Assembly: GCF_900109645.1 (NCBI RefSeq)
Contig: NZ_FOBG01000001.1
Coordinates: 2,276,262 to 2,340,261 of the forward strand
DNA length: 64,000 nt
Source: Duganella sp. CF402
GTDB lineage: Bacteria > Pseudomonadota > Gammaproteobacteria > Burkholderiales > Burkholderiaceae_D
Reading direction: 5' to 3'
How positions within the stretch are numbered: position 1 is the first letter of the stretch; each line of letters begins with the position of its first letter. Position numbers and translations under genes: made by a program. Below the pieces are notes generated by a model that saw only the letters and a list, made by a program, of their open reading frames with translations, had not been told where the DNA came from and searched no databases. Shown here piece after piece: positions 15,492 through 23,143 of the stretch.

Positions 15492-15553
15492 TTGACAAAG
15501 CATCTCGCAGACGACATTATGAACCGACCAGTAAAAAACTCAAGCATTTTTAC
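15492..15553 (+). promoter_or_regulatory. Sigma-70 promoter with inverted-repeat operator for the MFS gene
   Basis: A perfect -35 TTGACA (15492-15497), 17-bp spacer and -10 CATTAT (15515-15520) drive rightward transcription. Just past the expected start point is an inverted repeat, GTAAAAA (15531-15537) and TTTTTAC (15547-15553), with a 9-bp spacer and partial symmetry beyond the arms. It is placed for a roadblock-type TetR operator. The promoter assignment is strong; the identity of the bound protein is inferred from the divergent tetR gene. Confidence 0.75.
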
Positions 15554-15571
15554 CGATCATAGGAATTCGTC

Positions 15572-16816
15572 ATGCAAAATCAAACCACTGCGCTCCGCGA
15601 GGACGCCCCTCCCTCATCACCCGCCCCCTCGCCTGCGCCGCACGGCTCGCCGTGGCTGGGCGTACTATCGATCGCCATCGGCGCCTTTGCGCTGGTGACC
15701 ACCGAGTTCCTGCCGGTCGGCCTGCTGCCTGCGATCGCCGCCGAACTGGGCGTGACCGAGGGCGTGGCCGGCATGCTGGTCACCGTGCCCGGCCTGGTGG
15801 CAGCGCTGGCGGCGATATTGGTCACGGTCGGCGTCGGCAAGACCGACCGCCGCTACGTGATCTGGGGACTGACCGCCACGCTGGTGTTATCGAACGCGAT
15901 TGTCGCGCTGTCGCACTCCTTCCCGCTGATCCTGGTTGGCCGCGCGCTGCTGGGTATCGGCGTCGGTGGCTTCTGGGCCATCGGGCCGGCGCTGAGCACG
16001 CGGCTGGTTTCGCCCGAAGCGGCGACGCGCGCCACAGCTGTCGTGTTTGCTGGTGTCTCGGTCGGCACCGTGGCCGGCGTGCCGGCCGGCGCCTTCCTCG
16101 GCGAACTGTTCGGCTGGCGCACCGCGTTCGCGGCGGCCGGCGCGGTTGGCCTGCTGGTGCTGCTGACCCAAATGTATCTGCTGCCCAAGCTGCCGCCGGA
16201 CAAAGCCATCACCTTCCGCCAGCTGCCAGAACTGCTGCGCGTGTCGAAAGCGCGGTTGGGCATTTTGGCGACCGTGCTGGTATTCCTTGGGCAGTTCGCG
16301 GCTTACACCTACATCACACCCTTCCTGGTCCAGGTCACGCACCTGAGTGCGACCACCATCAGCAGCCTGCTGCTGGCGTATGGCGCAGCCGGCTTCTTCG
16401 GCAACCTGGTTGGCGGTGCGCTGGTTGCGCGCAGCGTGCGCACCTCGCTGATCGTCACCGGCATCACGCTGGGCGTGGCGATCGGCGCGTTGCCGCTGCT
16501 GGGTGCGAACGCGTGGACGGCAACCGCGCTGGTGGTGCTATGGGGCGTGGGCTTCGGCATGATGCCGATCTCGGTACAGACCTGGATCTTCCAGGCGGCG
16601 CCGCACGCGATGGAAAGCGGTGGCGCGGTGTTCGTCTCCGTCGTGCAGATCGCCCTGGCCAGCGGCGCGCTGGTGGGCGGCATGACGGTCGATCACACCG
16701 GTGTGTGGGGTGCGATGGCGCTGGGCGGCGCGTTGGCGCTGGCGATGGCGGCGGTGGTTGCAGCGTTCGCCAAAGATGATGGCCAGCCGCCGGTCAAACT
16801 ACAGGCCGTGCATTAA
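15572..16816 (+). CDS. MFS efflux transporter, DHA1 subgroup
   Basis: A 414-residue inner-membrane transporter with a Pro/Ser-rich 25-residue cytoplasmic lead and twelve helices. The first helix carries GAFALVTTEFLPVGLLPAIAAELGV, the same DHA1 motif as the MFS at 596. Motif A-like VGVGKTDRRY and motif C VAGVPAGAFLGELFGWR follow. Likely a proton-driven exporter of drugs or small metabolites; the substrate is not predictable. AGGA precedes the ATG by 8 nt. It is controlled by the divergent TetR gene through the promoter at 15492-15553. Its stop overlaps the end of the convergent small gene at 16813. Confidence 0.88.
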   Translation: MQNQTTALREDAPPSSPAPSPAPHGSPWLGVLSIAIGAFALVTTEFLPVGLLPAIAAELGVTEGVAGMLVTVPGLVAALAAILVTVGVGKTDRRYVIWGLTATLVLSNAIVALSHSFPLILVGRALLGIGVGGFWAIGPALSTRLVSPEAATRATAVVFAGVSVGTVAGVPAGAFLGELFGWRTAFAAAGAVGLLVLLTQMYLLPKLPPDKAITFRQLPELLRVSKARLGILATVLVFLGQFAAYTYITPFLVQVTHLSATTISSLLLAYGAAGFFGNLVGGALVARSVRTSLIVTGITLGVAIGALPLLGANAWTATALVVLWGVGFGMMPISVQTWIFQAAPHAMESGGAVFVSVVQIALASGALVGGMTVDHTGVWGAMALGGALALAMAAVVAAFAKDDGQPPVKLQAVH

Positions 16817-17115
16817 AGGCGTACGCGGCGGTAAGCGCCGAGGAACACCTCGGCCTCGCTGTCGGACAGGACCTTGACCTCATCGCCGTGCCAGACATAC
16901 AGATACTGCGGACCGCCCATGCGGTCCGTTAGTTTGGCGTTGACGAGAAAAATCGTACCGAGCGGATAAACGCTGGTATCGCTCATGCGGCGCGAGCACT
17001 GCACCGGCAAGTCCGTCGCATAAGCCTGGCCGGACACCGGATGAATCTCCACCCGGCCATTCCACTCCACCGACTCCACCGCCATTTGCCGGTAAGCATA
17101 CGCATCACGCACCAT
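16813..17115 (-). CDS. Hypothetical 100-aa protein downstream of the MITE
   Basis: A soluble 100-residue protein that I do not recognise. It looks like a small all-beta domain (EWNGRVEIHPVSGQAYATDLPVQC, TIFLVNAKL, PQYLYVWHGDEVKVL) with one cysteine. Two ATGs lie side by side; I take the one at 17115 because AAGGAG is 5 nt before it, whereas it is only 2 nt before the ATG at 17118. The 180-bp inverted-repeat element begins 15 bp upstream, so any promoter of its own must lie inside that element or further up in ispF. Its stop overlaps the MFS stop by four bases. Confidence 0.6.
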   Translation of the reverse strand: MVRDAYAYRQMAVESVEWNGRVEIHPVSGQAYATDLPVQCSRRMSDTSVYPLGTIFLVNAKLTDRMGGPQYLYVWHGDEVKVLSDSEAEVFLGAYRRVRL

Positions 17116-17129
17116 CATTACTCCTTAGA

Positions 17130-17309
17130 AATTCAGGGTCAGCTCTGTCATTTGGACAGCTGCAGACCACAATTGAGGCATATCAAAGCGCTCGCGAATA
17201 CTCCTGTGCTAAATCGCGTTGAGATATGCACCATAGATTTTGAAAGTACGCATTGATACTTCTCAAACCTTGCACGTGCGTGTCCAAATGACAGAGCTGA
17301 CCCCGAATT
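17130..17309. mobile_element. MITE/REPIN-like element with 29-bp terminal inverted repeats
   Basis: The arms at 17130-17158 and 17281-17309 are inverted copies with one mismatch. The core arm is GGGTCAGCTCTGTC followed by ATTTGGACA. Between them are 122 bp with lower GC than the neighbours and no gene. The right arm includes part of the ispF stop codon, and the left arm ends just before the Shine-Dalgarno of the 100-aa gene. GGGTCAG-type ends resemble sequences mobilised by REP-associated tyrosine transposases in Burkholderiales. No transposase gene is in the window, so this would be a non-autonomous element. Structure is seen; mobility is inferred. Confidence 0.75.
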
Positions 17310-17796
17310 AGGCGGCGATCAGCAACGCGATCGATTCGGCGGCGATGCCTTCTTCGCGGCCGAGGTAGCCCAGCTTTTCGTTGGTCTTGGCTTTGACGTT
17401 GACCTGGCTGATGTCCACGCCCAGATCTTCCGCGATGTTGGCACGCATGGCCATGATGTGCGGCGCCATCTTTGGACGCTGGGCGATGATGGTGCAGTCC
17501 ACGTTGCCGATGCTGTAGCCGGTAGCGACTACGCGCCTGGCCGCCTCCTGCAGCAGCTTGCGCGAATCCGCGCCTTTGAATTCGGGATCGGTGTCCGGGA
17601 AGTGTTTGCCGATGTCGCCCAGCGCGGCCGCGCCAAGGATCGAGTCGGTGATGGCGTGCAGCAGCACGTCGGCATCCGAGTGGCCCAGCAGCCCGAGGTG
17701 GTGCGGGATGTCGACGCCGCCGATGATCAGTTTGCGGCCCTCCACCAGCGCGTGGCAATCATAGCCCTGGCCGATGCGGAATGGGAGTTTGTTCAT
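17308..17796 (-). CDS. ispF: 2-C-methyl-D-erythritol 2,4-cyclodiphosphate synthase
   Basis: A 162-residue enzyme of the MEP isoprenoid pathway. It cyclises CDP-methylerythritol phosphate, releasing CMP. The start [25 protein letters not shown] carries the zinc ligands Asp and His (D-x-H as YDCH). [33 protein letters not shown] is the family signature, and [26 protein letters not shown] closes the protein. It acts as a trimer in the cytoplasm. It follows ispD with two bases between stop and ATG, so both are one unit. Its stop codon coincides with the outer end of the inverted-repeat element. Confidence 0.97.
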   Translation of the reverse strand: MNKLPFRIGQGYDCHALVEGRKLIIGGVDIPHHLGLLGHSDADVLLHAITDSILGAAALGDIGKHFPDTDPEFKGADSRKLLQEAARRVVATGYSIGNVDCTIIAQRPKMAPHIMAMRANIAEDLGVDISQVNVKAKTNEKLGYLGREEGIAAESIALLIAA

Positions 17797-17798
17797 GG

Positions 17799-18506
17799 TT
17801 AGTCTTCCTTGTTAGCCAGGTACATCTCGGCGATGCGGATGTCCGCCGGCAGCGTTACTTTTAAATTCCGTGGATGGCCTTCGATCAGGCGCGGTGCGTA
17901 GCCCAGCATTTCGACGGCGCTGGCGTCGTCGGTGATGGCGTTGGCGTCCGGCGCGCTGCCCAGCGCGCGCAGCAGCAGCGCGTAGCTGAACATCTGCGGC
18001 GTCTGCGCCGACCACAGGCCGTTGCGCGGCACGGTCGCCGCGCTGACGCTGGCGCCTTCCGTTCCCGGCGCGCTGCGCTTCATGGTGTCGACCACGGGCA
18101 AGGCCAGCAGGCCACCGGCAGTATCGTCGCCCACGCCGTCAATCAGGCGCGCGATCAGCGACGGCGTCAGACCGGGACGTGCTGCATCGTGCACCATCAC
18201 CATATCGCCATCCGCCAGTTGGCCGTCCAACGCGCGCAGGCCGTTCAGCACGGAGTCCATGCGGGTGGCGCCGCCGCAGCGCAGGACGGTCACACCATCC
18301 AGATCCGGAGGCAGAACGGAGTCGATCACGCCATCTTCCGGACTGACTACAACGTAGGTGTGCGCCACCAGCGGCGAGGCGCGGAATGCATCCACTGCGT
18401 GACGCAGCATCGGCTTGCCGCCCACGGTCAAATACTGTTTCGGTCCATTCGCCGCCATGCGCGCGCCGACTCCGGCGGCTGGCAGCAGTGCAAAATATTT
18501 CTTCAT
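17799..18506 (-). CDS. ispD: 2-C-methyl-D-erythritol 4-phosphate cytidylyltransferase
   Basis: A 235-residue enzyme that joins CTP and methylerythritol 4-phosphate to CDP-methylerythritol in the MEP pathway. The nucleotide-binding loop [12 protein letters not shown] and [11 protein letters not shown] at the N-terminus, [14 protein letters not shown] in the middle, and [10 protein letters not shown] with [19 protein letters not shown] at the end are the standard IspD motifs. It lies directly ahead of ispF and 8 bp behind the DUF922-like gene, within the long minus-strand run that begins with the nuo genes. Confidence 0.97.
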   Translation of the reverse strand: MKKYFALLPAAGVGARMAANGPKQYLTVGGKPMLRHAVDAFRASPLVAHTYVVVSPEDGVIDSVLPPDLDGVTVLRCGGATRMDSVLNGLRALDGQLADGDMVMVHDAARPGLTPSLIARLIDGVGDDTAGGLLALPVVDTMKRSAPGTEGASVSAATVPRNGLWSAQTPQMFSYALLLRALGSAPDANAITDDASAVEMLGYAPRLIEGHPRNLKVTLPADIRIAEMYLANKED

Positions 18507-18514
18507 CGTTCTCT

Positions 18515-19201
18515 TTATCTGCGGCGTTTCGCGATGATGTCCGCGATCTCGCCATTACATGCCTTGCCCAAACGTGCATATTCTTCCGGCGTGTCGATCT
18601 TGGCCTGTTCGGCCCTGCCCTTATCGAATTCGCCCTGGATGAACGGGAACCACGTGCCGTTGATCTCATGCTCCAGCGCAGACATGGCGGTGCCGGACGG
18701 CGCATACATCGGCTGCCCGGCGAAGCGCTTGTTCAAGGCATCGGTCACCACTTTCTCCACGCGCGCCAGATTGTCCATGTAGGCTTTCAGGTGACGCTGC
18801 TCGTGCTCGAGGATCTCTTTATACGCGCAAGTGCCCGGTGCGAATTCATTGCCAACGTAGATCAGCACCGGCGAGTAATTCAGCGACACGTCCACCTTCG
18901 GCGCGATGCATTCGTAGCCGCTGGCCGCATCCTGCAGCACCGCCCCACCCAGCTTGACCTTGTACATGCCCTTGGTCACGGTCAGACCCAAGGTCTCCAT
19001 GCGGTTGTCCATGCTGCCCGCTTTGACGGTCAGCGCGCGATACGGCAACTGGTTGTTGATGGTGAAGCCGTTCTGCTGCGACGACAATACCGATACGGTC
19101 TTGCTGATCGAATCTTCGCAGCGTATCTGGAACGGCGTGCGCTCCGCCGCCTGCGCGCCACCAACGGCGAGCAGGCCAACGAGCGTCAAAGCGAGTTTCA
19201 T
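18515..19201 (-). CDS. DUF922-like exported protein with HExxH-type motif
   Basis: A 228-residue protein with a signal peptide (MKLALTLVGLLAVGGAQAAE) and a central EILEHEQRHLKAY, a His-Glu-x-x-His motif as in the DUF922 family of putative zinc peptidases, whose members look like secreted proteins with that motif. GTCAYKEILEHEQRH places a cysteine just before it. Peptidase activity is not established for the family. The ATG overlaps the NUDIX stop as ATGA, so translation is coupled. It sits between the NUDIX gene and ispD. Confidence 0.65.
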   Translation of the reverse strand: MKLALTLVGLLAVGGAQAAERTPFQIRCEDSISKTVSVLSSQQNGFTINNQLPYRALTVKAGSMDNRMETLGLTVTKGMYKVKLGGAVLQDAASGYECIAPKVDVSLNYSPVLIYVGNEFAPGTCAYKEILEHEQRHLKAYMDNLARVEKVVTDALNKRFAGQPMYAPSGTAMSALEHEINGTWFPFIQGEFDKGRAEQAKIDTPEEYARLGKACNGEIADIIAKRRR

Positions 19202-19749
19202 AGCTTCCAGTCGCCCGCGCGCAGTTTGTCGAGCCAGAACACGCCGATAATGGTTTTCACGTCGGTGATTTTGCCGACGCGGACCCATTCCAGCAGTTCG
19301 TCGATGGTGGCGGTGAAGGTCTCCAGGAATTCGCCTTCGTCCAGCTTCGAAGGACCAGCTTTCAAGCCGCGCGCCAGGTACAGGTCGAGGTGCTCGTCCG
19401 AATACGCAATCGCGTTGTGGATCTTGGTGACGAACTGCCACTCGCCGCCGATGTAGCCGGTTTCTTCTTCCAGCTCGCGCTTGGCCGCGACCAGCGGATC
19501 TTCACCCTTGTCGATTTTCCCGGCCGGGAATTCGATGAATACATCGCGCAGCGGATAGCGATACTGGCGCTCCATCAATACCGTGCCGTCATCGAGCAGC
19601 GGCAAAATCACCACCGCACCAGGGTGCAGGATGTATTCGCGCGCGGTGCGCTTGCCGTCCGGGAGTTGGATTGTGTCGCGCTGGACTTTGAGGAAATGGC
19701 CTTCATAGACCAATTCACCGTCGATATGCGTTTCTTTGAGATTGTCCAT
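19198..19749 (-). CDS. NUDIX hydrolase, ADP-ribose pyrophosphatase type
   Basis: A 183-residue enzyme with a complete NUDIX box, GKIDKGEDPLVAAKRELEEETGY (G-x5-E-x7-R-E-U-x-E-E-x-G-U), after a beta-rich N-terminal domain, and VILPLLDDGTVLMERQYRYPLRDVFIEFPAG ahead of it, typical of the NudF/ADP-ribose pyrophosphatase branch. It would cleave ADP-ribose to AMP and ribose 5-phosphate with Mg2+. Placed 33 bp after DUF2818 and coupled to the DUF922-like gene. The ATG at 19749 is chosen since GGAG is 5 nt before it; a GTG one codon earlier is possible. Its presence behind complex I genes may relate to NAD turnover, but that is conjecture. Confidence 0.88.
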   Translation of the reverse strand: MDNLKETHIDGELVYEGHFLKVQRDTIQLPDGKRTAREYILHPGAVVILPLLDDGTVLMERQYRYPLRDVFIEFPAGKIDKGEDPLVAAKRELEEETGYIGGEWQFVTKIHNAIAYSDEHLDLYLARGLKAGPSKLDEGEFLETFTATIDELLEWVRVGKITDVKTIIGVFWLDKLRAGDWKL

Positions 19750-19782
19750 CACTGCTCCACATCGTTGAAGAACGATAGTGTA

Positions 19783-20088
19783 TCAGCCGTGCGCCTTGCG
19801 CAGGTAGCGGACGATGAAACCGGGGAAACCGAGTACGAGGAAGGTGCAGGCGGAAATCGCGTAGAACTCCCACGTCTGCGGGAAGCGAGCGCCGATGTTG
19901 GCTTCAAGGGCGAAACCAACCGCGCCAACGACAAGGTACAGCGCCGTCATTTCCAGCAGCCGGATGGCCAGCGGCTTGCGCTGCCATTTGGCGCCGACCA
20001 CGGCGAATACCTTGTCGTTGAAGAACGGCAGGTTGGCGGCCGCGATAGCAATCGCGATCACCAGCCAGCCGGCGGTGGAGGTATCCAT
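19783..20088 (-). CDS. DUF2818 membrane protein of the nuo operon
   Basis: A 101-residue protein with about three membrane helices (AGWLVIAIAIAAANLPFF, ALYLVVGAVGFALEAN, FYAISACTFLVLGFPGFIV) and a basic C-terminal end (RYLRKAHG). DUF2818 proteins are, to my knowledge, found almost only after nuoN in Burkholderiales and relatives. The ATG at 20088 overlaps the nuoN stop as ATGA; a longer in-frame start exists inside nuoN but is not needed. A role as accessory or assembly protein of complex I is inferred from this constant position. Confidence 0.85.
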   Translation of the reverse strand: MDTSTAGWLVIAIAIAAANLPFFNDKVFAVVGAKWQRKPLAIRLLEMTALYLVVGAVGFALEANIGARFPQTWEFYAISACTFLVLGFPGFIVRYLRKAHG

Positions 20089-21593
20089 CAAGTAGCGAGG
20101 GTTACCTTGATAGCGTTCAGGCAAGCTGCCAACAGCGGACCAGGCAGCACGCCCAGTGCGACGATGGCCAGGCCGTTCAGGCTCAGGACCAGCTTGACGT
20201 CGCCGTAGGCGGCCAGTGGCGCGTTGTCTTCAGGCTCGTCGAACCAGATGTGCTTGATAACGCGCAGGTAGTAGAACGCGCCGATCAGCGAGAACATCAC
20301 TGCGAACACGGTCAGCCAGATCTGGCCGGTGCCCAGCACCGAGTTCAGCACGGCGAACTTGGCGGCAAAGCCCATCATCGGTGGCACGCCGGCCAGCGAG
20401 AACAGCAGGATGGTCATCACAACCGCGAACCAGCCGCTACGCTTGCTCAGGCCCTTGAAGTCGCTGATGTTGTCGGCGTCGAAACCGGCGCGCGACAGCA
20501 GCATCAGGGTGCCGAAGGTGCCAACGGTGGTCAGCACGTAGGTGATCACGTAGTACATCGCGCCACTGTAGGCAGCGGCGATACCGGTGCGGTCGGTGGT
20601 GCCGGCTACGCCCGACAGCAGGCCCAGCAGCACGAAGCCGATTTGGGCGATGGTCGAGTAAGCCAGCATACGCTTGATGTTGGTCTGCGCGATTGCGGTG
20701 ATGTTACCGATCGCCAGCGACAGCACTGCCAGCACCAGCAGCATTTGCTGCCAGTCGAATGCCATTGGCAGCAGGCCTTCCACCAGCAGGCGGATGCAGA
20801 TGGCGAAGGTAGCGATCTTCGGTGCGCCGCCCAGCAGCAGGGTCACGGCGGTTGGCGAACCGTCGTAGACGTCCGGTACCCACATGTGGAATGGCACGGC
20901 GCCCAGTTTGAAGGCCAGGCCAGCCACCAGGAACACGATACCGAATACCAGGATGGTCGGTTTGATGGTGCCGGCGGCAACAGCAGCCGAAACGCCACGG
21001 ATGTCCAGCGTGCCGGTCGCGCCGTACAGCATCGACATGCCATACAGCAGGAAGCCCGACGCCAGCGCGCCCAGGATGAAGTACTTCATCGCCGCTTCGG
21101 TCGCACGCACGTTATCGCGGCGCATGGCCACCAGTGCGTACAGCGACAGCGACATCAGTTCCACGCCCAGGTAGATGGACAGGAAGTTCGAGCCCGAGAT
21201 CATGATCAGCTGGCCCAGCATGGCGAACAGCGCCAGCACGTAGAACTCGCCGCCCAGGTTACCGGACAGCATGCCACGGTCATCGGCGTACTGGCGCGAA
21301 TACACCAGGGTCATGCCTACGGTCAGGTAGGTGAACAGTTTCAGCAGGTTGGCCATCGGGTCGGCAACGAACATACCGTGGAAGGTGTAGGTCGTCGCGC
21401 CCGAAGCGAAGTCGGCGTAGCTGATGCCGGCGCAAACCAGCAAGGTCAGCAGGGACAGCACGTAGGTGATCGACCGCTGCGCCTTGGACAGGAACATGTC
21501 GATCAACAGGATGGCGGAAGCGCCGATCAACACCGCGACCTCGGCATACGCCGGGACCAGGTTGATCGCCTCTTGTGGAATAGGTGTAGTCAT
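20088..21593 (-). CDS. nuoN: NADH-quinone oxidoreductase subunit N
   Basis: A 501-residue antiporter-like subunit of the membrane arm of complex I, about fourteen helices, one of three proton-pumping modules. PFHMWVPDVYDGSPTAVTLLLGGAPKIATFAICIRLL, with the key lysine near the middle, and NIKRMLAYSTIAQIGFVLLGLL are the conserved proton-channel regions. Last nuo gene proper; its stop overlaps the start of the DUF2818 gene. The ATG is 19 bp after nuoM. Confidence 0.97.
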   Translation of the reverse strand: MTTPIPQEAINLVPAYAEVAVLIGASAILLIDMFLSKAQRSITYVLSLLTLLVCAGISYADFASGATTYTFHGMFVADPMANLLKLFTYLTVGMTLVYSRQYADDRGMLSGNLGGEFYVLALFAMLGQLIMISGSNFLSIYLGVELMSLSLYALVAMRRDNVRATEAAMKYFILGALASGFLLYGMSMLYGATGTLDIRGVSAAVAAGTIKPTILVFGIVFLVAGLAFKLGAVPFHMWVPDVYDGSPTAVTLLLGGAPKIATFAICIRLLVEGLLPMAFDWQQMLLVLAVLSLAIGNITAIAQTNIKRMLAYSTIAQIGFVLLGLLSGVAGTTDRTGIAAAYSGAMYYVITYVLTTVGTFGTLMLLSRAGFDADNISDFKGLSKRSGWFAVVMTILLFSLAGVPPMMGFAAKFAVLNSVLGTGQIWLTVFAVMFSLIGAFYYLRVIKHIWFDEPEDNAPLAAYGDVKLVLSLNGLAIVALGVLPGPLLAACLNAIKVTLAT

Positions 21594-21612
21594 TTATGTG
21601 TTTCCGTTCTAC

Positions 21613-23112
21613 TTAAGGCAGCTTGCTGTGTGCAACGTGCGCCAGCAGGTCAGCGACTGCGGTTTGCATCGTGTCGGTGAATGGCGCTGGATACAGACCC
21701 ATGTACAGCGTAGCGACCGCCAGGATGCCCAGCATGAAGAACTCGCGACCGTTCAGGTCGACCAGCTCAGCCACGTGGTGGTTGGCCACTTTGCCGAAGA
21801 TGACGCGCTTGGCCATCCACAGCGAGTACGCTGCACCGAAGATCAGTGCCGTTGCTGCCAGCAGGCCGATCCAGAAGTTGTACTGGGTGGCGCCCAGGAT
21901 CACCATGAACTCGCCAACGAAACCGGAGGTCGCTGGCAGGCCGCAGTTGGCCATCGAGAACAGGATGAAGAAGGCGGCAAACTTAGGCATCTTGTTGACC
22001 ACACCACCGTAGTCGGCGATCTGGCGCGAGTGCGCCTGGTCGTACAGCACGCCGATGCACAGGAACATCGCGCCCGACACGAAGCCGTGCGAAATCATTT
22101 GCATGATGGCGCCCTGCACTGCCATGTTGTTGAACACGAAGAAGCCGAGGGTCACGAAGCCCATGTGCGCGATCGACGAATAGGCGACCAGCTTTTTCAT
22201 GTCTTTCTGTACCAGTGCCACCAGGCCGACGTAGATCACGGCGATCAGCGACAGGGTAATCACGAAGCCCGACAGGTAGTGCGAAGCGTCCGGGGTGATC
22301 GGCAGCGAGAAACGGATGAACCCGTACGCGCCCAGTTTCAGCATGATCGCGGCCAGCACGGCGGAACCGCCGGTCGGCGCTTCCACGTGGACGTCCGGCA
22401 GCCAGGTGTGGACCGGGAACATCGGCACTTTCACGGCAAACGCCATGAAGAAGGCCAGGAAGATGAAGATCTGCTCTTTCATCGTCAGCGGCGTTTTGTG
22501 CCAGTGCAGGATGTCCCAGCTACCGGTCACGTTGTACAGGTAGACGATGGCAACCAGCGTCAGCAGCGAGCCGAAGAAGGTGTACAGGAAGAACTTGAAC
22601 GACGCATACACGCGGTTCTCGCCGCCCCAGATACCGATGATGATGTACATCGGGATCAGGGTCGCTTCGAAGAAGAAGTAGAACAGCAGGCCGTCGGTCG
22701 CGGTGAACACGCCGATCATGATGCCCGACAGGATCAGGAACGCGCCCATGTACTGGGCGACGCGCTTCTGGATCACTTCCCAGGCCGAGATCACCACGAT
22801 GATGGTGATGAAGGCGGTCAGCGGCACGAACCACAGCGACAGGCCGTCGATACCCAGCGAGTACCAGATATTGAAGCGCTCGATCCACGGCGCTTTCTCG
22901 ACGAACTGCATGCCGTGGGCGGCATTGTCAAAGTTGGTGATCAGCGGGATCGTCGCGCCGAAGCTGACGATCGAGCCGATCAGGGTCAGCACGCGGGTGA
23001 AGCCCGCGTTGCTGTCACGACCTACTGCAAGGACGATCAGGCCGAAGATAATCGGGAGCCAGATCGCCAGGCTCAGGTACGGAGGTAGAGTAGATATGGT
23101 GGACTGCATCAT
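21613..23112 (-). CDS. nuoM: NADH-quinone oxidoreductase subunit M
   Basis: A 499-residue antiporter-like subunit of the complex I membrane arm. The conserved glutamate region (FFFEATLIPMYIIIGIWGG), PMFPVHTWLPDVHVEAPTGGSAVLAAIMLKLGAYGF and DMKKLVAYSSIAHMGFVTLGFF carry the residues of the proton channel. It lies 31 bp after nuoL and 19 bp before nuoN, within the same operon. Confidence 0.97.
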   Translation of the reverse strand: MMQSTISTLPPYLSLAIWLPIIFGLIVLAVGRDSNAGFTRVLTLIGSIVSFGATIPLITNFDNAAHGMQFVEKAPWIERFNIWYSLGIDGLSLWFVPLTAFITIIVVISAWEVIQKRVAQYMGAFLILSGIMIGVFTATDGLLFYFFFEATLIPMYIIIGIWGGENRVYASFKFFLYTFFGSLLTLVAIVYLYNVTGSWDILHWHKTPLTMKEQIFIFLAFFMAFAVKVPMFPVHTWLPDVHVEAPTGGSAVLAAIMLKLGAYGFIRFSLPITPDASHYLSGFVITLSLIAVIYVGLVALVQKDMKKLVAYSSIAHMGFVTLGFFVFNNMAVQGAIMQMISHGFVSGAMFLCIGVLYDQAHSRQIADYGGVVNKMPKFAAFFILFSMANCGLPATSGFVGEFMVILGATQYNFWIGLLAATALIFGAAYSLWMAKRVIFGKVANHHVAELVDLNGREFFMLGILAVATLYMGLYPAPFTDTMQTAVADLLAHVAHSKLP

Positions 23113-23143
23113 GGTTATCGTTATCTCTTTGCGTATCAGCTAA

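Noticed and set aside
17183..17758. A minus-strand frame overlapping ispF in another phase and entering the inverted-repeat element
   Set aside because: It is the shifted frame of ispF (Arg/Gly/His-rich), with no ribosome site or motif.
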